A stretch of DNA of 62,000 nucleotides from Adiantum capillus-veneris (lineage: Eukaryota; Streptophyta; Polypodiopsida; Polypodiales; Pteridaceae): the NCBI GenBank assembly GCA_014529385.2, contig CM043966.1, forward strand, positions 85,716,087 to 85,778,086, written 5' to 3'. The position numbers and the translations under genes are program-made. This document shows positions 1-10,693 of this stretch, piece by piece. Position 1 is the first letter of the stretch; the number at the start of each line of letters is the position of its first letter. A model generated the notes under the pieces. The model did not search any database. It saw only the letters and a list, made by a program, of their open reading frames with translations, and was not told the DNA's origin.

Positions 1-552
1 CGTGAATTGCTACTATCACCTGGTGATTGGGTTCTTTTAAGGTTCGAAAAGGCAAGGTTAAAGAAGATGAAGGGTAAGGAACGGCTGTTTCCTAAGCTCA
101 GCATGCGTTACTATGGGCCTTTTCAAGTGCTTGACAAGATCAGCGATGTGGCTTACAGGCTGAAATTGCCTGATGCGTGGAAGATTCATAATGCGTTTCA
201 CGTGAGTCTTCTAAGACCCTTCGTGGGTGATGTGCCAGAAGATATGTCAGTTGAGGATCAGCCAGAAGTTGAGGAACTTGATGAGATCCTGGTACCTGAG
301 CAAGTTTTGGCACATAAGGACAGAAAAGTTAAAGGACCAGTTGCAAGACGCTATTTGGTGAAGTTCAAGAACTATCCGCCTATGGATGCAAAGTGGATGG
401 AAGAGCATGAACTGTCAGAGTCACCAAATGTATTGCAGCTTTACCTTGAAGTCTTTGGGTTACATCCTACTTATGCCCCAACCCAACGTGTGCAAAGGAG
501 GGGTAATGATAGAGCTAGTACATCAAATGTACATATGAATTCAGTGCCATAG
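1..552 (+). CDS. Integrase C-terminus with chromodomain, partial
   Basis: The frame is open from the first base to the stop at 550-552 and begins inside the protein. The segment around SPGDWVLLRFEKARL is the integrase C-terminal region (GPY/F-like: MRYYGPFQVL, then IHNAFHVSLLRPF). A chromodomain-like segment follows (EILAHK-type start, RRYLVKFKNYP, then DAKWMEE). In Ty3 chromoviruses this domain steers integration towards marked chromatin. No break is visible in the part present, unlike the same region of G2. The last 35 residues are low in recognisable signal. Confidence 0.88.
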   Translation, partial: RELLLSPGDWVLLRFEKARLKKMKGKERLFPKLSMRYYGPFQVLDKISDVAYRLKLPDAWKIHNAFHVSLLRPFVGDVPEDMSVEDQPEVEELDEILVPEQVLAHKDRKVKGPVARRYLVKFKNYPPMDAKWMEEHELSESPNVLQLYLEVFGLHPTYAPTQRVQRRGNDRASTSNVHMNSVP

Positions 553-710
553 ATGGAAATGGCAAAAGTATGAAGGCCTCATTAAGTCATTTGTATCTAT
601 GTATGTTACGACCTTTCTTGCGGATACATGCGATGATAAAAGAGTGTTAATAGCACAAGATCATCAGTGGCGTGTATTTATGGTATGCAATCGAGGACGT
701 TTGCGATTTC

Positions 711-722
711 AAAAGGGGGGTA
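711..722 (+). other. Polypurine tract of G1
   Basis: AAAAGGGGGG followed by TA directly precedes the TGTCAC start of the LTR. This is the expected plus-strand primer site for an LTR retrotransposon. Confidence 0.8.
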
Positions 723-2203
723 TGTCACGAGGACGTGGCAGTTATTAACCATGTCACAGAGATGTGGCAACTACTAACCTTGGTTGTTGGTTTCTTTCCA
801 ATGGGGTTTATTTTATTTGTTTTGAGACCCTCTTTTTGAAGTAGCAAACGGTCGGACATTGTATGGCCAATGTGAACGGTAGATTCACCCGCAGACGAGA
901 AGTGGTCGGCACTGGAATTCGTATGGTAAGAGGATGTCTAGGCTCAGAGCAAGATCATATAGGTCCCCCCGTCGCACTTAGCAAGTTGGTGGATACTAGG
1001 AAGTGAACTCAATTAAGGCGTAAAGTCAAGGTGGGACTACCAACAAAAAGTATCCGACAGTTGGGCCACATTGCATTTTTGGATGTGGTCCCAATGAGGA
1101 TAGATGGTCAGAAGACCAGTGGGAGCCCAACGGAAGCATCTCCTAAAATTTAGGGAACTGCTATTTTGGGCCACGAAATGTGTTCGCGTCATTACCTTCG
1201 GTATGACTAGGGGAACACTTTACAACTCTGCCGCGAAGTCAACTGACGCACCAGTTGAGATATTTTTAGCAGGGAAAGCCCAAACTCGGAAACTGGGCGA
1301 CGTGTCAGCTTGTGAGCGATTCTGCCACTCTGGGAGGCAAAAACGAGCTGCATATCATCAAAGGGGGCGCCATTTTCAGCGACAGGCGGATTGCAACAGG
1401 TACAGAAGCTATGGAATGCTTACCTTGCCCTCTATGCACAGTATGGTGACGGGAGTGATGCCCCGCACGCTACATACTGCTCTCTTTCTCCCCTACGTGC
1501 AGTTATGTGATGCCCCACAAGAGGGCTACTCATTTGACTGATGTACAGTTGTGTGGGTTCATGCTTTTGTGCTGAGGCAAGAGCCTCCTTGAGCAGGAAC
1601 AGGGGTAGCTAACTGCTACTCCAAAGCAGGCACTGGTGAGGGTCATAACCTCACCGTACAAGTGCAAAATCAGCGCTGTGTATGCGCTGTAATTTGACTG
1701 TTTTTCAGCCATACGGACGCCAGGATCATTGGGAATCGTGCCCCACTGGCAAAGGACAGTTAGGGGACTGTTTGGGGCTGAAAACAGGGCAAAAACCAGT
1801 AAATACAGCGTGCTGAATTTACTGTTTTTGGACAGGAATCAGAGGGTATACGACAGTGCAAGCGAGTTCCAGCAGGGGAATTGGTTTCGCGTAAGTTTTG
1901 GGGCTGTTATGCTGCCGAAATTTGGCCAAATCAAATGGTATCTAGGTGGATACACGTGAAGGATTCCCAGGACCTTACCTTGTAATTTACCCTCCTAAAG
2001 AATAAAGAAATACCGAAAGGGGCGCCAATTTTGGGGCCTACAGGTTGTCGGCGTCTGCTCGGAGCATTCTAGCTTCCGAGCCGTGTGTGAGTTGAAGTGT
2101 TAACTCCCGTCGCAGGTTCTCTTTGCAAAGTGCTCTGTGTGTGTGTATAAAGTAAAGAATTTCGGGTGAAAGCCAACGCCTACCGCCCTACGGGCCGGTT
2201 TCA
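723..2203 (+). repeat. 3' LTR of chromovirus G1
   Basis: The LTR begins TGTCACGAGGACGTGGCAG and ends GGGCCGGTTTCA. Its limits are set by the polypurine tract on the left and by alignment with the solo LTR at 6754-8242, which has a target duplication. Inside is the block AATAAAGAAATACCGAAAGG then GGCGCC near 2001-2030, shared with the other gypsy LTRs here and containing a possible poly(A) signal. Length is 1481 bp. Confidence 0.85.
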
Positions 2204-3181
2204 AATACCATATAAAGTGCAGCAGCAGGTGTGGTGACAAGGGAACAAGAGGACAAGCCCTGCAAGAGCAACTCTGTTATCACAAGAGAGGTAACTCGCT
2301 TTGCACACACTGCCAGAATGAGGGTGCCCCCCCACCCCTATATAGGGGGCTACAGGAAATGCCTGACCAACCTTCAAATACTACACAACCTACATAAAAT
2401 AGGGTGTGCCCAGCGTAAAAGCCACCAAGCGGCCAACCAGGAAAATTCCTCCCCATAGGCCTAGAATCTGGAAAAGCCTCACAAGGCCAGGCACAGGCAC
2501 AAAGAAGCCCTCACTCACTAGGGGATGCCGGGGGTGGTTAGAGTTTTGGAGGCCATCTCCTGGGTTTCCTCATCTAGATCCCCCCCGCCCCCTCCTCTCT
2601 CGCTTCCCCTTCGAAAAAATTTGACATGAAAGGGCTAAAAACGATATTTGTGAGCTAAGGAGGTCAAAGTAGATAAATATACTGCTTTGCTCTTCCAGTA
2701 AAAGATAACAATGTTTGTGACCTAAGGATGTCAAGCTAGATAAAAATACTGCTTGCCTTTTCAATCTAGCTCTGAACCAAAATTTTGATTATTTGCTTTC
2801 CTCTATTTAACCATTTTTGTTTACTATTTCATGATTTTTTCACCTCGTCACCAAAAGACACAAAAAGTTCCCCATTGAACTAAATAAAACAAGAAACATT
2901 GCAAAAATAAAAAATCAATAAGGCTTAAAAGAGGTCGTGCACACTTTCAGAGGGAGGCACCTTGGACTAGTCTTACTACATGCTCACTAGTGAGTATGCC
3001 CTTGTACAAGCCACAGGACTCTTTGCTGTTTGTATGTCCCTCTAGGTCTCCTATCCTTGCCTTTGACTTACTTTTGCCTTCAGCTTACTTTCAGCTTATA
3101 ACTTGCTTTCAAGATCTAAGTTGCAAACTACTTTGAAAGCATATTTAAATAGATCCTGATGCTTATTGTTCAAAAACACAC
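2204..3181. other. Unassigned sequence with a short tandem duplication
   Basis: No gene is seen. A segment of about 63 bp is imperfectly duplicated at 2640-2765; both halves contain a TTTGTGA..CTAAGGA..GTCAA core followed by an ATACTGCTT core. A conserved last exon of NDUFS4 was looked for on the minus strand and not found. If the gene model is right, this is intron 4. Confidence 0.5.
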
Positions 3182-3211
3182 CTTGATAATAGGACGATGG
3201 GGTTCCTTGAC
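3182..3211 (-). CDS. NDUFS4: NDUFS4 exon 4 (10 codons)
   Basis: The minus strand gives VKEPHRPIIK between a TTGCAG acceptor and a GTGTGT donor. Plant NDUFS4 proteins have a V-K-x-x-H/N-x-P-L-L-K stretch right after the GW(E/D)Y motif, so position and sequence both fit. Phase 0 on both sides. The usual final segment (a K-V-K-S-Y-x-D-N-F-K-W-K-G type motif) was not found between here and position 1. Confidence 0.8.
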
Positions 3212-3338
3212 CTGCAACAGACATCCAAAAGGATAGTTATGTCAATGAGAAACTTGCTTCATAGCATTGAGCAATGTTGCACCAACCACTGATAGATATA
3301 CATAACATGCTGAGAAAAAAAACAAATAATCACACTAC

Positions 3339-3468
3339 CGTGTATTCCCATCCGTATTTGTTAACAAAATCTATAGCATCTTCTTTAGTCTCAAACGTAA
3401 GGGCACCATCTCCCACATTTGCATAAGGGTCTCCGGTCGATGTCCAACCCATCAAGGGATTTTCCCAT
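3339..3468 (-). CDS. NDUFS4: NDUFS4 exon 3, core motif
   Basis: The exon opens with the last base of a split Lys codon and reads [19 protein letters not shown], the signature of the NDUFS4 family, then a segment ending GWEYT. The acceptor is TATAG and the donor is GTAGTG. Without splicing the frame runs two codons further to a TGA at 3330-3332, but exon 4 restores the expected family sequence, so splicing at 3338 is preferred. No frameshift or stop is present. Confidence 0.93.
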
Positions 3469-3535
3469 CTATAAAACACAAAAGTGGTATAAAAACTGCA
3501 CACAAACAAAAATGTACATACAGAACTCGCTAACA

Positions 3536-3625
3536 CACATACACACACACCCACCCACATGCACACACACACACACACACACACACCCACTCAAACACCC
3601 GCACACCCATGCACACATCCATAGA
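3536..3625. repeat. (CA)n-rich microsatellite in NDUFS4 intron 2
   Basis: CACACA repeats interrupted by CCCA/TGCA units lie between exons 2 and 3. The CV-rich frames read from it are artefacts. Confidence 0.9.
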
Positions 3626-3746
3626 ACCACTTACGAACGTAGAAGTTTGTGTGCAGATACATAAACATGACTGCGGCATACACAAGGATACTGTGCACCA
3701 GTCAAATAAATTGTGAAAAATTCAAGTGGAGACCAACGTTACGCAC

Positions 3747-3835
3747 TTCTCCGTAGAGTTGAAGTTAATTTTCCATTTTCCAGTGGCTGCTGAACCTTGT
3801 TGTGAAGCTGTCCGAGCAGGAGAGTAGATAACCAC
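3747..3835 (-). CDS. NDUFS4: NDUFS4 exon 2
   Basis: The exon reads [15 protein letters not shown] and then GKWKINF, both hallmark NDUFS4 motifs, and ends with two bases of a Lys codon completed by exon 3. The acceptor is TAACAG at 3836-3841 and the donor is GTGCGT at 3741-3746. The reading is open over 29 codons. The upstream intron carries no other copy of the N-terminal exon until 47672-47824. Confidence 0.92.
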
Positions 3836-4379
3836 CTGTTATAACAGAATTATCTTATGCATCAACTAGCTAGAGCTTTGACTAAAAAATAATAATTCGA
3901 GGACTACTTATTTGAAAACATTTACAGCATAATAGCTAGAGCAACTTATATCGTAGATATGCCTTAAGTCTTTCAAACTAGACACTACTAGCAAACTAAA
4001 CCATATAGAACTTCATCCACAGATGACAATCACATTGAAGTTTCCCAAGAATACCCCTAACAACCAAAAACATGTGAGAAAAATAAGTGTCGAAGTGTGC
4101 ATGAGAAGATGGATGAATGGGCCGCAAGAAGAGGATGACAGAGAGGGAGAGAAAACCAAACAGACGCGTGTGTGTGTTTGGGGGGGGGGGGGGGGGGGGG
4201 CGCTGCACTCATACGGAGTTGTGCTGGAGAACTTGTCTGCTAGGTGTAGGCACTGGGGAGTTTTCCCATAGTCTAGCATCAGTACTTACTCCATATGAAG
4301 CACCGCTTATACGTGAGTTATAAACTTATTAATAAGTGACCAGCCCAGCATAATAAAAGGCGTGAGGTTAATTTTGGCT
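3836..4379. other. Left end of NDUFS4 intron 1, with a long G tract
   Basis: No gene or element is recognised. A run of 21 G residues at 4180-4200 follows a short GT repeat. The P/G-rich frames across it are artefacts of the tract. Confidence 0.6.
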
Positions 4380-4930
4380 TTGCCCTACCTCACCTGCAAG
4401 TTATATAAAGGGGGTCACCACATCAACCATAAGTCAGTATCTCATGGGCATCAACCTTCAGAAAACCCTAGCGTTTCCCGTTCCATCAGTAGCCCTGGCA
4501 TTTTTTCACCATCACCTCCAGCACCCTAGCGTTTTTGCCCAGCATCAGCCTGCAGCACCAGATTAGCCCCGCGGTTAAAGATCAGCCCTAGCATTAGCAG
4601 TTTCCAGCCCTCAGACAGCAAATCAGCCAGCGTTTTCAGTTTTCAGCCGATCCTTGCCATCAGCCACACCCGACCAGCCCATAACCTAGTCGAGTTTGCA
4701 AATCCCCGTCAGCACCACTAGCGTTTTTCATTTTCAGCCTTGGCCTCGCAGATCCAAGCATCTCCAGCCAGATCCCATCAATATCTCAACATCTAGATCC
4801 ATCGTATCGGCATTTGTGCAATTTAAGCAAATACCTCTCTAGCGAGAGGGGGGCCCTTGGAGGGGTGTTTGGAACCCCATCCAGTGTTAGTCTTCTTTCT
4901 CTCTGTCACAAGTTTGTGACATGGCATGCC
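4380..4930 (+). repeat. Divergent LTR fragment of L2 type
   Basis: The segment has the layout of L2 LTRs: a TATA-like GTTATATAAAGGGGG near 4401, many CAG-CGTTTTT and TTTTCAGCC units, and a hairpin (CCTCTC at 4834-4839 pairing with GAGAGG at 4844-4849) followed by GGGGCCCTTGGAGGGG and a GGAAC end. The L2 LTRs carry the same hairpin then GGGGCCTTCGGAGGAGGG. Sequence identity is low, so this is a related family or an old copy. Both ends are uncertain. Confidence 0.5.
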
Positions 4931-5009
4931 CAACTTAAGAGATGGGCTGAGAGGACTAGTGCGTTAAGAGTTTAAAAACTCTAACCCTACCAACTTATGG
5001 ACATCTACC

Positions 5010-6753
5010 AAGATCTGCTGCCTTCTTATGTCGTTCTTGAGATTTCGCTAAAGCCTCCCCGACCTTGGCAAAAGCAATGTCCAAGTCCCTCGTGTACTGG
5101 TGGGCTTCAAAAATCTTATCCTTAGTGCTAAGGAAGGGTGGAACCTTCGAAGCACCTTCAATGATCTCAAATGGCACATTCCCCGTCGCAGAGTGAAACG
5201 TGTTGTTGTAGGCAAATTCCACCAAAGGCAAATATCTTTCCCATTGAGTCTTCTAATCAGAGATATAAGACTTCAATAAATCCAGAACTACTGAGTTTGC
5301 AATCTCAGATTGTCCATCTATTTGCGGGTGGAATGATGACGAGAACTGCAACCGTGTGCCAATGTTCTCCCAAATAGCCCTCCAAAACAAACTCGTGAAT
5401 CAGGGATCTCTGTCGGAGACTATTGTCTCAGGCATGCCATGTAGTCGAGAAATCTGTGCAATGAACAATTTCGCTAAATGATCAAGCTTGACTGTTTCTT
5501 CACTAGAATGAAGTGAGCTTGCTTGCTAAATATGTCGATGACAGTCCAAATGCCATCATGCCCACTTTGTGCCTTCGAGAGATCAAAAATGAAATCCATT
5601 GCAATACTTTCCTAGGGGCGGGTGAGAATGGGTAAAGGATGTAGTAATCCCTATGCCTCATCCTGTCAAACTTGACCTTCTGGCATACTAAACAACTACG
5701 AACAAAGTCGTCCACATCCTTCTTGAGTCTCAATCAAAAGAAGTAACGCTCCACACCTTTCAAGGTGGTGCCGATGCCGCGGTGACCCGTAAAAGGTGGA
5801 CAATGGCACTCAGTCAAAACCTTTCCTCTCAACAGCTGTGTGACGCACAACATCGTTTTCTTCATCAAGTAGCCATCCCGTATGGAATATCCCGCTACTA
5901 CCTCCCCATTCTGTATTCAAGTGAATACAATGGAAAAATCCGGATTTGTGGCATACTAAGCAACCATATCCTCGAAGCTTCTATGATGAATTGCAGAAAT
6001 AGCCAAGACTAGGGGCTTCCGAGACAATGCATCTGCCACCAAGTTTTTATGTCCCTGTACATGGACAATCTGGAAGTGAAACTGTGACAAGATGTTATCC
6101 AAGAGCTGTTTCTGTGACAAGAAGTAGCGTAAACTCTGATGATCAATAAAGACCGTGAAATCGGCTCTGAGTAGGTAATGTCGCCACTGAGTAAGAGCAT
6201 GGATCACTGTCAATAGCTCTTTCTCATAAATCTGTGCTGTCAATTCTGGCCTCGAAAACAATCGGCTTTCATAGGCAATCACATGGCCTTCCTGCATTAA
6301 GACCGCTCCCAAACTACGACCACAAGCATCACAATATACTTCGAATGACTTTTGCAAGTCCGGCAAAGTCAACACTGGTCTAATAGTCAGTTTTTCTTTA
6401 AGTGTTTGAAAGGCAGTCACCTATGTCGGTCCCCACGAGAAAGGGACTCCTTTCTGAGTCAATATGTGCAAAGGGGAAGCTACATCTGCAAACTTTCGAA
6501 TGAACCGCTGGTAGTAGGAACACAAGCCCAAGAAGCTTCTAACTTTATAAACATTCTTCAAATATTGTCAGTCGCGTATAGTCTCAATCTTGGCCGGTCC
6601 ATCTATACTCCAGACGATGTGTCCCAGAAAGTGTATCTCCGGCAAGAAAAATTCACTCTTTTTGGCATTGATAACTAATCTGTGATCACGCAATGTCTGA
6701 AAGACCTATAGCAGATGGTGTCGATGTTCTGCTTCATCCTTAGAGAAGACTAT
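5010..6753 (-). pseudogene. E1 pol 3' half: RT end, RNase H, integrase
   Basis: From 6753 leftwards the minus strand continues the RT (INAKKSEF-like and FLGLCSYY motifs), with stops near 6709 and 6575. RNase H follows at 6420-5956 (VYCDACGRSLGAVLMQ, YEKELLTVIHAL, then IDHQSLRYFL). The integrase zinc-binding part lies at about 5733-5690 (RSCLVCQKVKFDR) and the core tail at 5231-5013 (PLVEFAYNNTFHS). The frame changes several times and the integrase core is badly eroded. No functional protein is possible. Confidence 0.85.
6749..6753 (+). repeat. Target site duplication ACTAT, left copy
   Basis: ACTAT directly precedes the solo LTR and is repeated at 8243-8247. The 5-bp length is typical of Ty3/gypsy integration. 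Confidence 0.85.
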
Positions 6754-8242
6754 TCTCACGAGGACGTGGCAGCTGTTAACTATGTCACGAGAATGTGGCA
6801 ACTGCTAACTTTAGTTGTTGGTTTCTTTCCAATGATTTTTGTTTTATTTTTGAGACCCTCTTTTTGAAGTAGCAAACGGTCGGACATTGTATGGCCAATG
6901 TGAACGGTAGTTTCACCCGCAGACGAGAAGTTGGTAGAAACTGGAATTCGTGGATGTCTAGTAGGTCCCCCCGTCGCACTTAGCAAGTTGGTGGATACTA
7001 GGATGTGAACTCAATAAAGGCATAAAGTCAAGGTGGGACTACCAACAGAAGGTATCCAACAATTGGGCCACATTGCACTTTTGGATGCAGTCCCAATGAG
7101 GATAGATGGTCAGATGACCAATGAGAGCCCAACGGAATCATTTCCTAAAATTTAGGGAACTGCTATTTTGGGCCATGAAATGTCTTTGCGTCATTACCTT
7201 CGGTATGGCAAGAGGAACATTCTACAGCTCTGCCGCGAAGTCAACTGGGCAATCAATCGGGAGATTTTTAGGTGGCAACCCCGAAACGGGCAAAAGCTTG
7301 TTATTGCACCAAGCGGCAGATTTTCATGCACTTGCCCCATTCAGAAAAATGGGCGCTGAATTTCTAGCTGAGGGAGGCCTCATTTTGGTTTTTGTCACAG
7401 GTTAAGAGCTATGGAGTGCTTTCGTTCCTTCCCATGTACAATGTGGTGCTAGGAGTGATGCCCTGCACGCTACACATTGCCCTCTCTCCCCTACGTGCAG
7501 TTATGTGATGCCCCACAAGAGGGCTCTTCATTTGACTGATGTACAGCTGTGTGGGTTCATGCTTTTGTGCTGAGGCAAGAGCCTCCTTGAGCAGGAACAG
7601 GGGTAGCTAACTCCTACTCCAAAGCAGGCACCGGTGAGGGTCGTAACCTCACCGTACAGGTGCGTTTTCAGCGCTGTGTATGCGCTGTAATTTGACTGTT
7701 TTTCAGCCATACGGACGTCAGAACCCTTGGGAATCGTGCCCCAATGGCAGAGGACAACTAGGGGACTGTTTGGGGCAACGGAGCAAACACCAGTAAATAC
7801 AGCGTGCTGAATTTACTGTTTTTGGGCAGGAATCAGCCAGTAAATACAACGTGCTGAATTTACTGTTTTTGGGCAGGAATCAGAGGGTATACGTCAGTGG
7901 AAGTGAGTTCTAGCAGGGGAATTGTTTTCGCGCAAGTTTTGGGGCTGTTATGCTGCCGAAATTTGGTCAAAACAGATGGTATCTAGCAGGATACAGGTAA
8001 AGGGATTCCCAGGACTCTACTTTGTAATTTACCCTCCTAAAGAAAAAGAAATACCGAAAGGGGCGCCAATTTTGGGGCCTACAGGTTGTCGGCGTCTGCT
8101 CGAGCATTCTAGCTTCCGAGCCGTGTGTGTGCTTAAGTGTTAATTCCCGTTGCAGGTTTCCTTTCCACGTTCTCTCTGTGTGTGTCTAAAGTGAAGAATT
8201 TCGGGTGAAAGCCAAAGCCTACCGCCCCACGGGCCGGTTTCA
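6754..8242 (+). repeat. Solo LTR of the G1 family in the E1 reverse transcriptase
   Basis: The 1489-bp segment aligns end to end with the G1 LTR at 723-2203, though the first bases read TCTCAC instead of TGTCAC. It ends GGGCCGGTTTCA and is flanked by ACTAT on both sides. The host element resumes in frame at both junctions right after the FDD catalytic box of E1, so nothing was lost at the target. A solo LTR with intact target duplications implies recombination between the two LTRs of a former full element. Confidence 0.92.
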
Positions 8243-8247
8243 ACTAT
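8243..8247 (+). repeat. Target site duplication ACTAT, right copy
   Basis: Second copy of the 5-bp repeat flanking the solo LTR. Confidence 0.85.
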
Positions 8248-10220
8248 TATGTCATCAAAGAAAGTGTCTACAAAAGATGGATACTCTTGGAAAATCCTAT
8301 CCATCATTCGATTGAAAGTCGCTGGAGCATTGGTAAGGCCAAAAGACATCACCAAAAATTCATACAAACCAAAACTTGTCCGAAAGGCTGTCTTGTAGAC
8401 ATCTCCCGGAGCAATTCTCATCTGATGACGTCCGCTTTTCAAATCAATCTTGCTGAAACAAGAGGATCCCTGAAGTCGGTCAAGAATATCATCGATCATT
8501 GGAATCGGAAATCTGTTCTTGATAGTGATTTTATTGAGAGCTCTGTAATCAATGCACATTCTCCAAGATCCGTCTTTCTTTGATACCAACAATACTAGAG
8601 AGCAATAGGGTGAAGTACTCGGCTGGATAAGACCCTTTTCAAGGTCTTTCACTTGGTTCATGATCTCTTCATTCTGGGCTCGGCTAACGCGGTAAGGTGG
8701 CTGGTTCGGAAGTGTGCTTCCAGGAATCAGATCAATAGTGTGATCCTCAAGACGAGATGGGGGTAGCCCGCCTGGTAGGCGCTCAGAGAAACAATCAGCA
8801 TGTGTGTGGAGAAAATCTTGGCGTTCTTTGTCAAGTTCAGACATGTTCGTTCTGTGTTCATTATTCAACTCTTTCAAATAGATCGAGTAAACAAAAAGAC
8901 TAGATTTCATTAATTTGGAAATGGCCGAAGCCGATACAATAGGGACGGACTCGCCCTTCAGTTTTACATCAAGTACAATTTTTCGGCCCTTTTTATTTGT
9001 CAAGGTTGCTTTCTTGGTCCAATAGTCGACCACGGCGTTGTTCTTAGGGTACCAAGGGACTCTTCGGAGGACGTCACACCCTTCCAAAGGCATGATGTAA
9101 AAGTCCTCGTGCCCTAAATACCTCTGACAATGCAAACGAAGTTTGCCAATGACAGGCGTAATGGCTATGTCCCGTCCGGGCACCATTAGAACTGCCTCTG
9201 CTGGTGGTCCCATCCTATCGGGTGTAATCTCAAGCCGCGCCGCCAATTCAGGTGAAATGAAGTTGGCCTTGGCTCCTCCATCGAAAAAGATAAGGGCTTC
9301 TTGATTTTTTACTTTGCCCTAAGCTCGGCAAAGTTCTGTACTTTCATTTATCTGGCTTGGGTCAATACCCATGCAATCTGGTATCAGTCCTACTTTCATC
9401 TTGCCTTTTCTACCACGTTCCCCTGTTACTCTAGAACTCTCTAGCCTGTCTTCAGTCTGTCCTTGTTGTGCCTTTTTGGGCACTTTGCGGAGATGTGCCC
9501 TTGTTCCCCGCAACCAAAACACTTCCTCTCTTTCAGATAGTTAGTCCTTTCACGAAGAATCAGTCGGGGTTGTGTATCCTTCTTTTCTTGGGAACTCTTT
9601 TTCTTTCTACTTTTCATTGTTGGAGGTCTGTTTGGTCCTCTGAGTCAAGATCTCATCAATGGGGTAAGTCAAATTCCCCGAATGTATCGAGAAACCCCGT
9701 TTCGCATGACCCATTAATTCTTGGATAGAACTCGACTTTTGTTAAGGCAGTAGTCTCGGATCTCTATAGAGAGTCCGCAACAAAACCGCTCAATCTGTTC
9801 CTTAAAGGTGACCTTCTTAAATGAAGAGGTTGGTAAAAGAGTCCCAAAATCTCTCACAATAAGCGTCCAAAGAATCTCCCTTGGTCATGCGAAGATGGTT
9901 CCAAGCGGTTCGTACATCCGTTCGTACTCCCGGGTCAGCCAGGAAGAAATAAAGAGCCTTTTAAATTTCAACCACTTGACTGGAGCTTCTTTCCTCAAAA
10001 GAAGAGTGGACCACCATGTTCGAGCATTTCCTTTGAGAAACGATGTAGCCCTCCTGATCTTGGAGTGCTCTGAGTAGAAGGCTATGTCAAACTGCTGGAT
10101 GAAGGCCAAAGCCCTCGGAGCATCTCAAAATCCAGAAACGGATTCAAATTTTATCGAGTGTCCACCTTCTTTAAATTCTTTTGTTTTCTTGCTCTTGTCT
10201 TCGAGGAAGTCATATTGGTT
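8248..10220 (-). pseudogene. E1 gag, protease and RT 5' half
   Basis: Gag core at about 10130-9885 (FIQQFD, then FLKGNARTWW). A CCHC-like knuckle at about 9530-9490 (CFGCGEQGH) loses frame before its last Cys. The protease site at about 9290-9270 reads [12 protein letters not shown]. The long open stretch 9246-8248 covers the protease end, the linker and RT motifs ([45 protein letters not shown]). The frame then enters the inserted LTR, so its apparent C-terminus is foreign. Compared with G2, about 700 bp of gag 5' sequence is missing. Confidence 0.85.
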
Positions 10221-10249
10221 GGCTCTGTAGAAGTGCTTCTGTGACAAAC

Positions 10250-10693
10250 TTGAACACTCCAAGTCAAGATTCTACCGCGACACAGCAGAGATTCACTTCA
10301 AAACAGTTCACTGCAATTCACAATTGTTTCGACAAGACCCGACGGAGTTCCGTGCCTACAGATATTGGCCCCAAAGACTGGCGCCCCTTTCGGTATTTCT
10401 TTTTGTATTAATATGTGTTCAAAGTACAAGAGCGTGGGAGGGTTCTCACTCTCAAACTCTGCGTCCAGATGCTCTGAGAAGTGAGGGCCCTGCCCACCAA
10501 TTTATAAGTTATAAGGGCCCAAAAGCAGACCCCCAAAATCAAAAGCCCTTAGGCTTCTTAAATAAAGGAATTGGCTCAAAAGCTGCCAAAATCAGCCCAC
10601 GCAAATTCAGCCAGCGCTAAAGCAAAATTCCGTACAGTTGGCCGCTTTTCACGCCGCAAATCACGGAACCTCCGTACGGTACTGCCACGACAG
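10250..10693 (-). repeat. E1 5' LTR (approximate ends)
   Basis: On the minus strand a likely start TGTCGTGGCAG lies at 10693. The segment contains the shared gypsy LTR block (AAGAAATACCGAAAGGGGCG, then GGGGCC) at about 10400-10360. The right limit is judged from similarity to the LTR piece at 13438, which also opens with a GTGGCA..GTACGG..TTCCG pattern. The inner limit and primer site were not located. Confidence 0.55.

Larger units (their letters stand above)
1..2203 (+). mobile_element. 3' part of Ty3/gypsy chromovirus G1 (cut by window edge)
   Basis: The left edge holds the end of an LTR retrotransposon: the integrase C-terminus with chromodomain (1-552), a short 3' untranslated stretch, a polypurine tract at 711-720 and an LTR at 723-2203. 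The coding part closely resembles the equivalent segment of element G2 (to 30736), so both belong to the plant chromovirus branch of Ty3/gypsy. The 5' part lies outside the window. If the NDUFS4 gene continues leftwards, this element sits in one of its introns. Confidence 0.88.
5010..10693 (-). mobile_element. Decayed Ty3/gypsy element E1, split by a solo LTR
   Basis: On the minus strand the order from right to left is LTR (about 10.69-10.25 kb), gag remnant, zinc knuckle, protease, reverse transcriptase, solo LTR of another element, rest of reverse transcriptase, RNase H and integrase. It is cut at about 5013 inside the integrase C-terminal part, so the chromodomain and 3' LTR are lost. It is related to G1 and G2 but more diverged and carries many stops and frameshifts. 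Gag is much shorter than in G2, which points to a deletion after the primer site. Confidence 0.82.

Noticed and set aside
2231-2624. Short plus-strand ORFs after the G1 LTR
   Set aside because: No motif, overlapping frames and no conservation with any other part of the window.
3330-3590. An 86-codon minus-strand ORF with a VCVCVC start and the NDUFS4 core
   Set aside because: Its first part is the CA microsatellite in intron 2. Only 3339-3468 is exon, as the acceptor TATAG and the exon 2 phase show.
4117-4323. Gly/Pro-rich ORFs around 4.0-4.3 kb
   Set aside because: They depend on the 21-base G tract and nearby GT repeat.
4986-5003. A 15-bp inverted match between about 4989 and about 13535
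   Set aside because: A match of this length is expected by chance in 62 kb, and neither side marks a clear element end.
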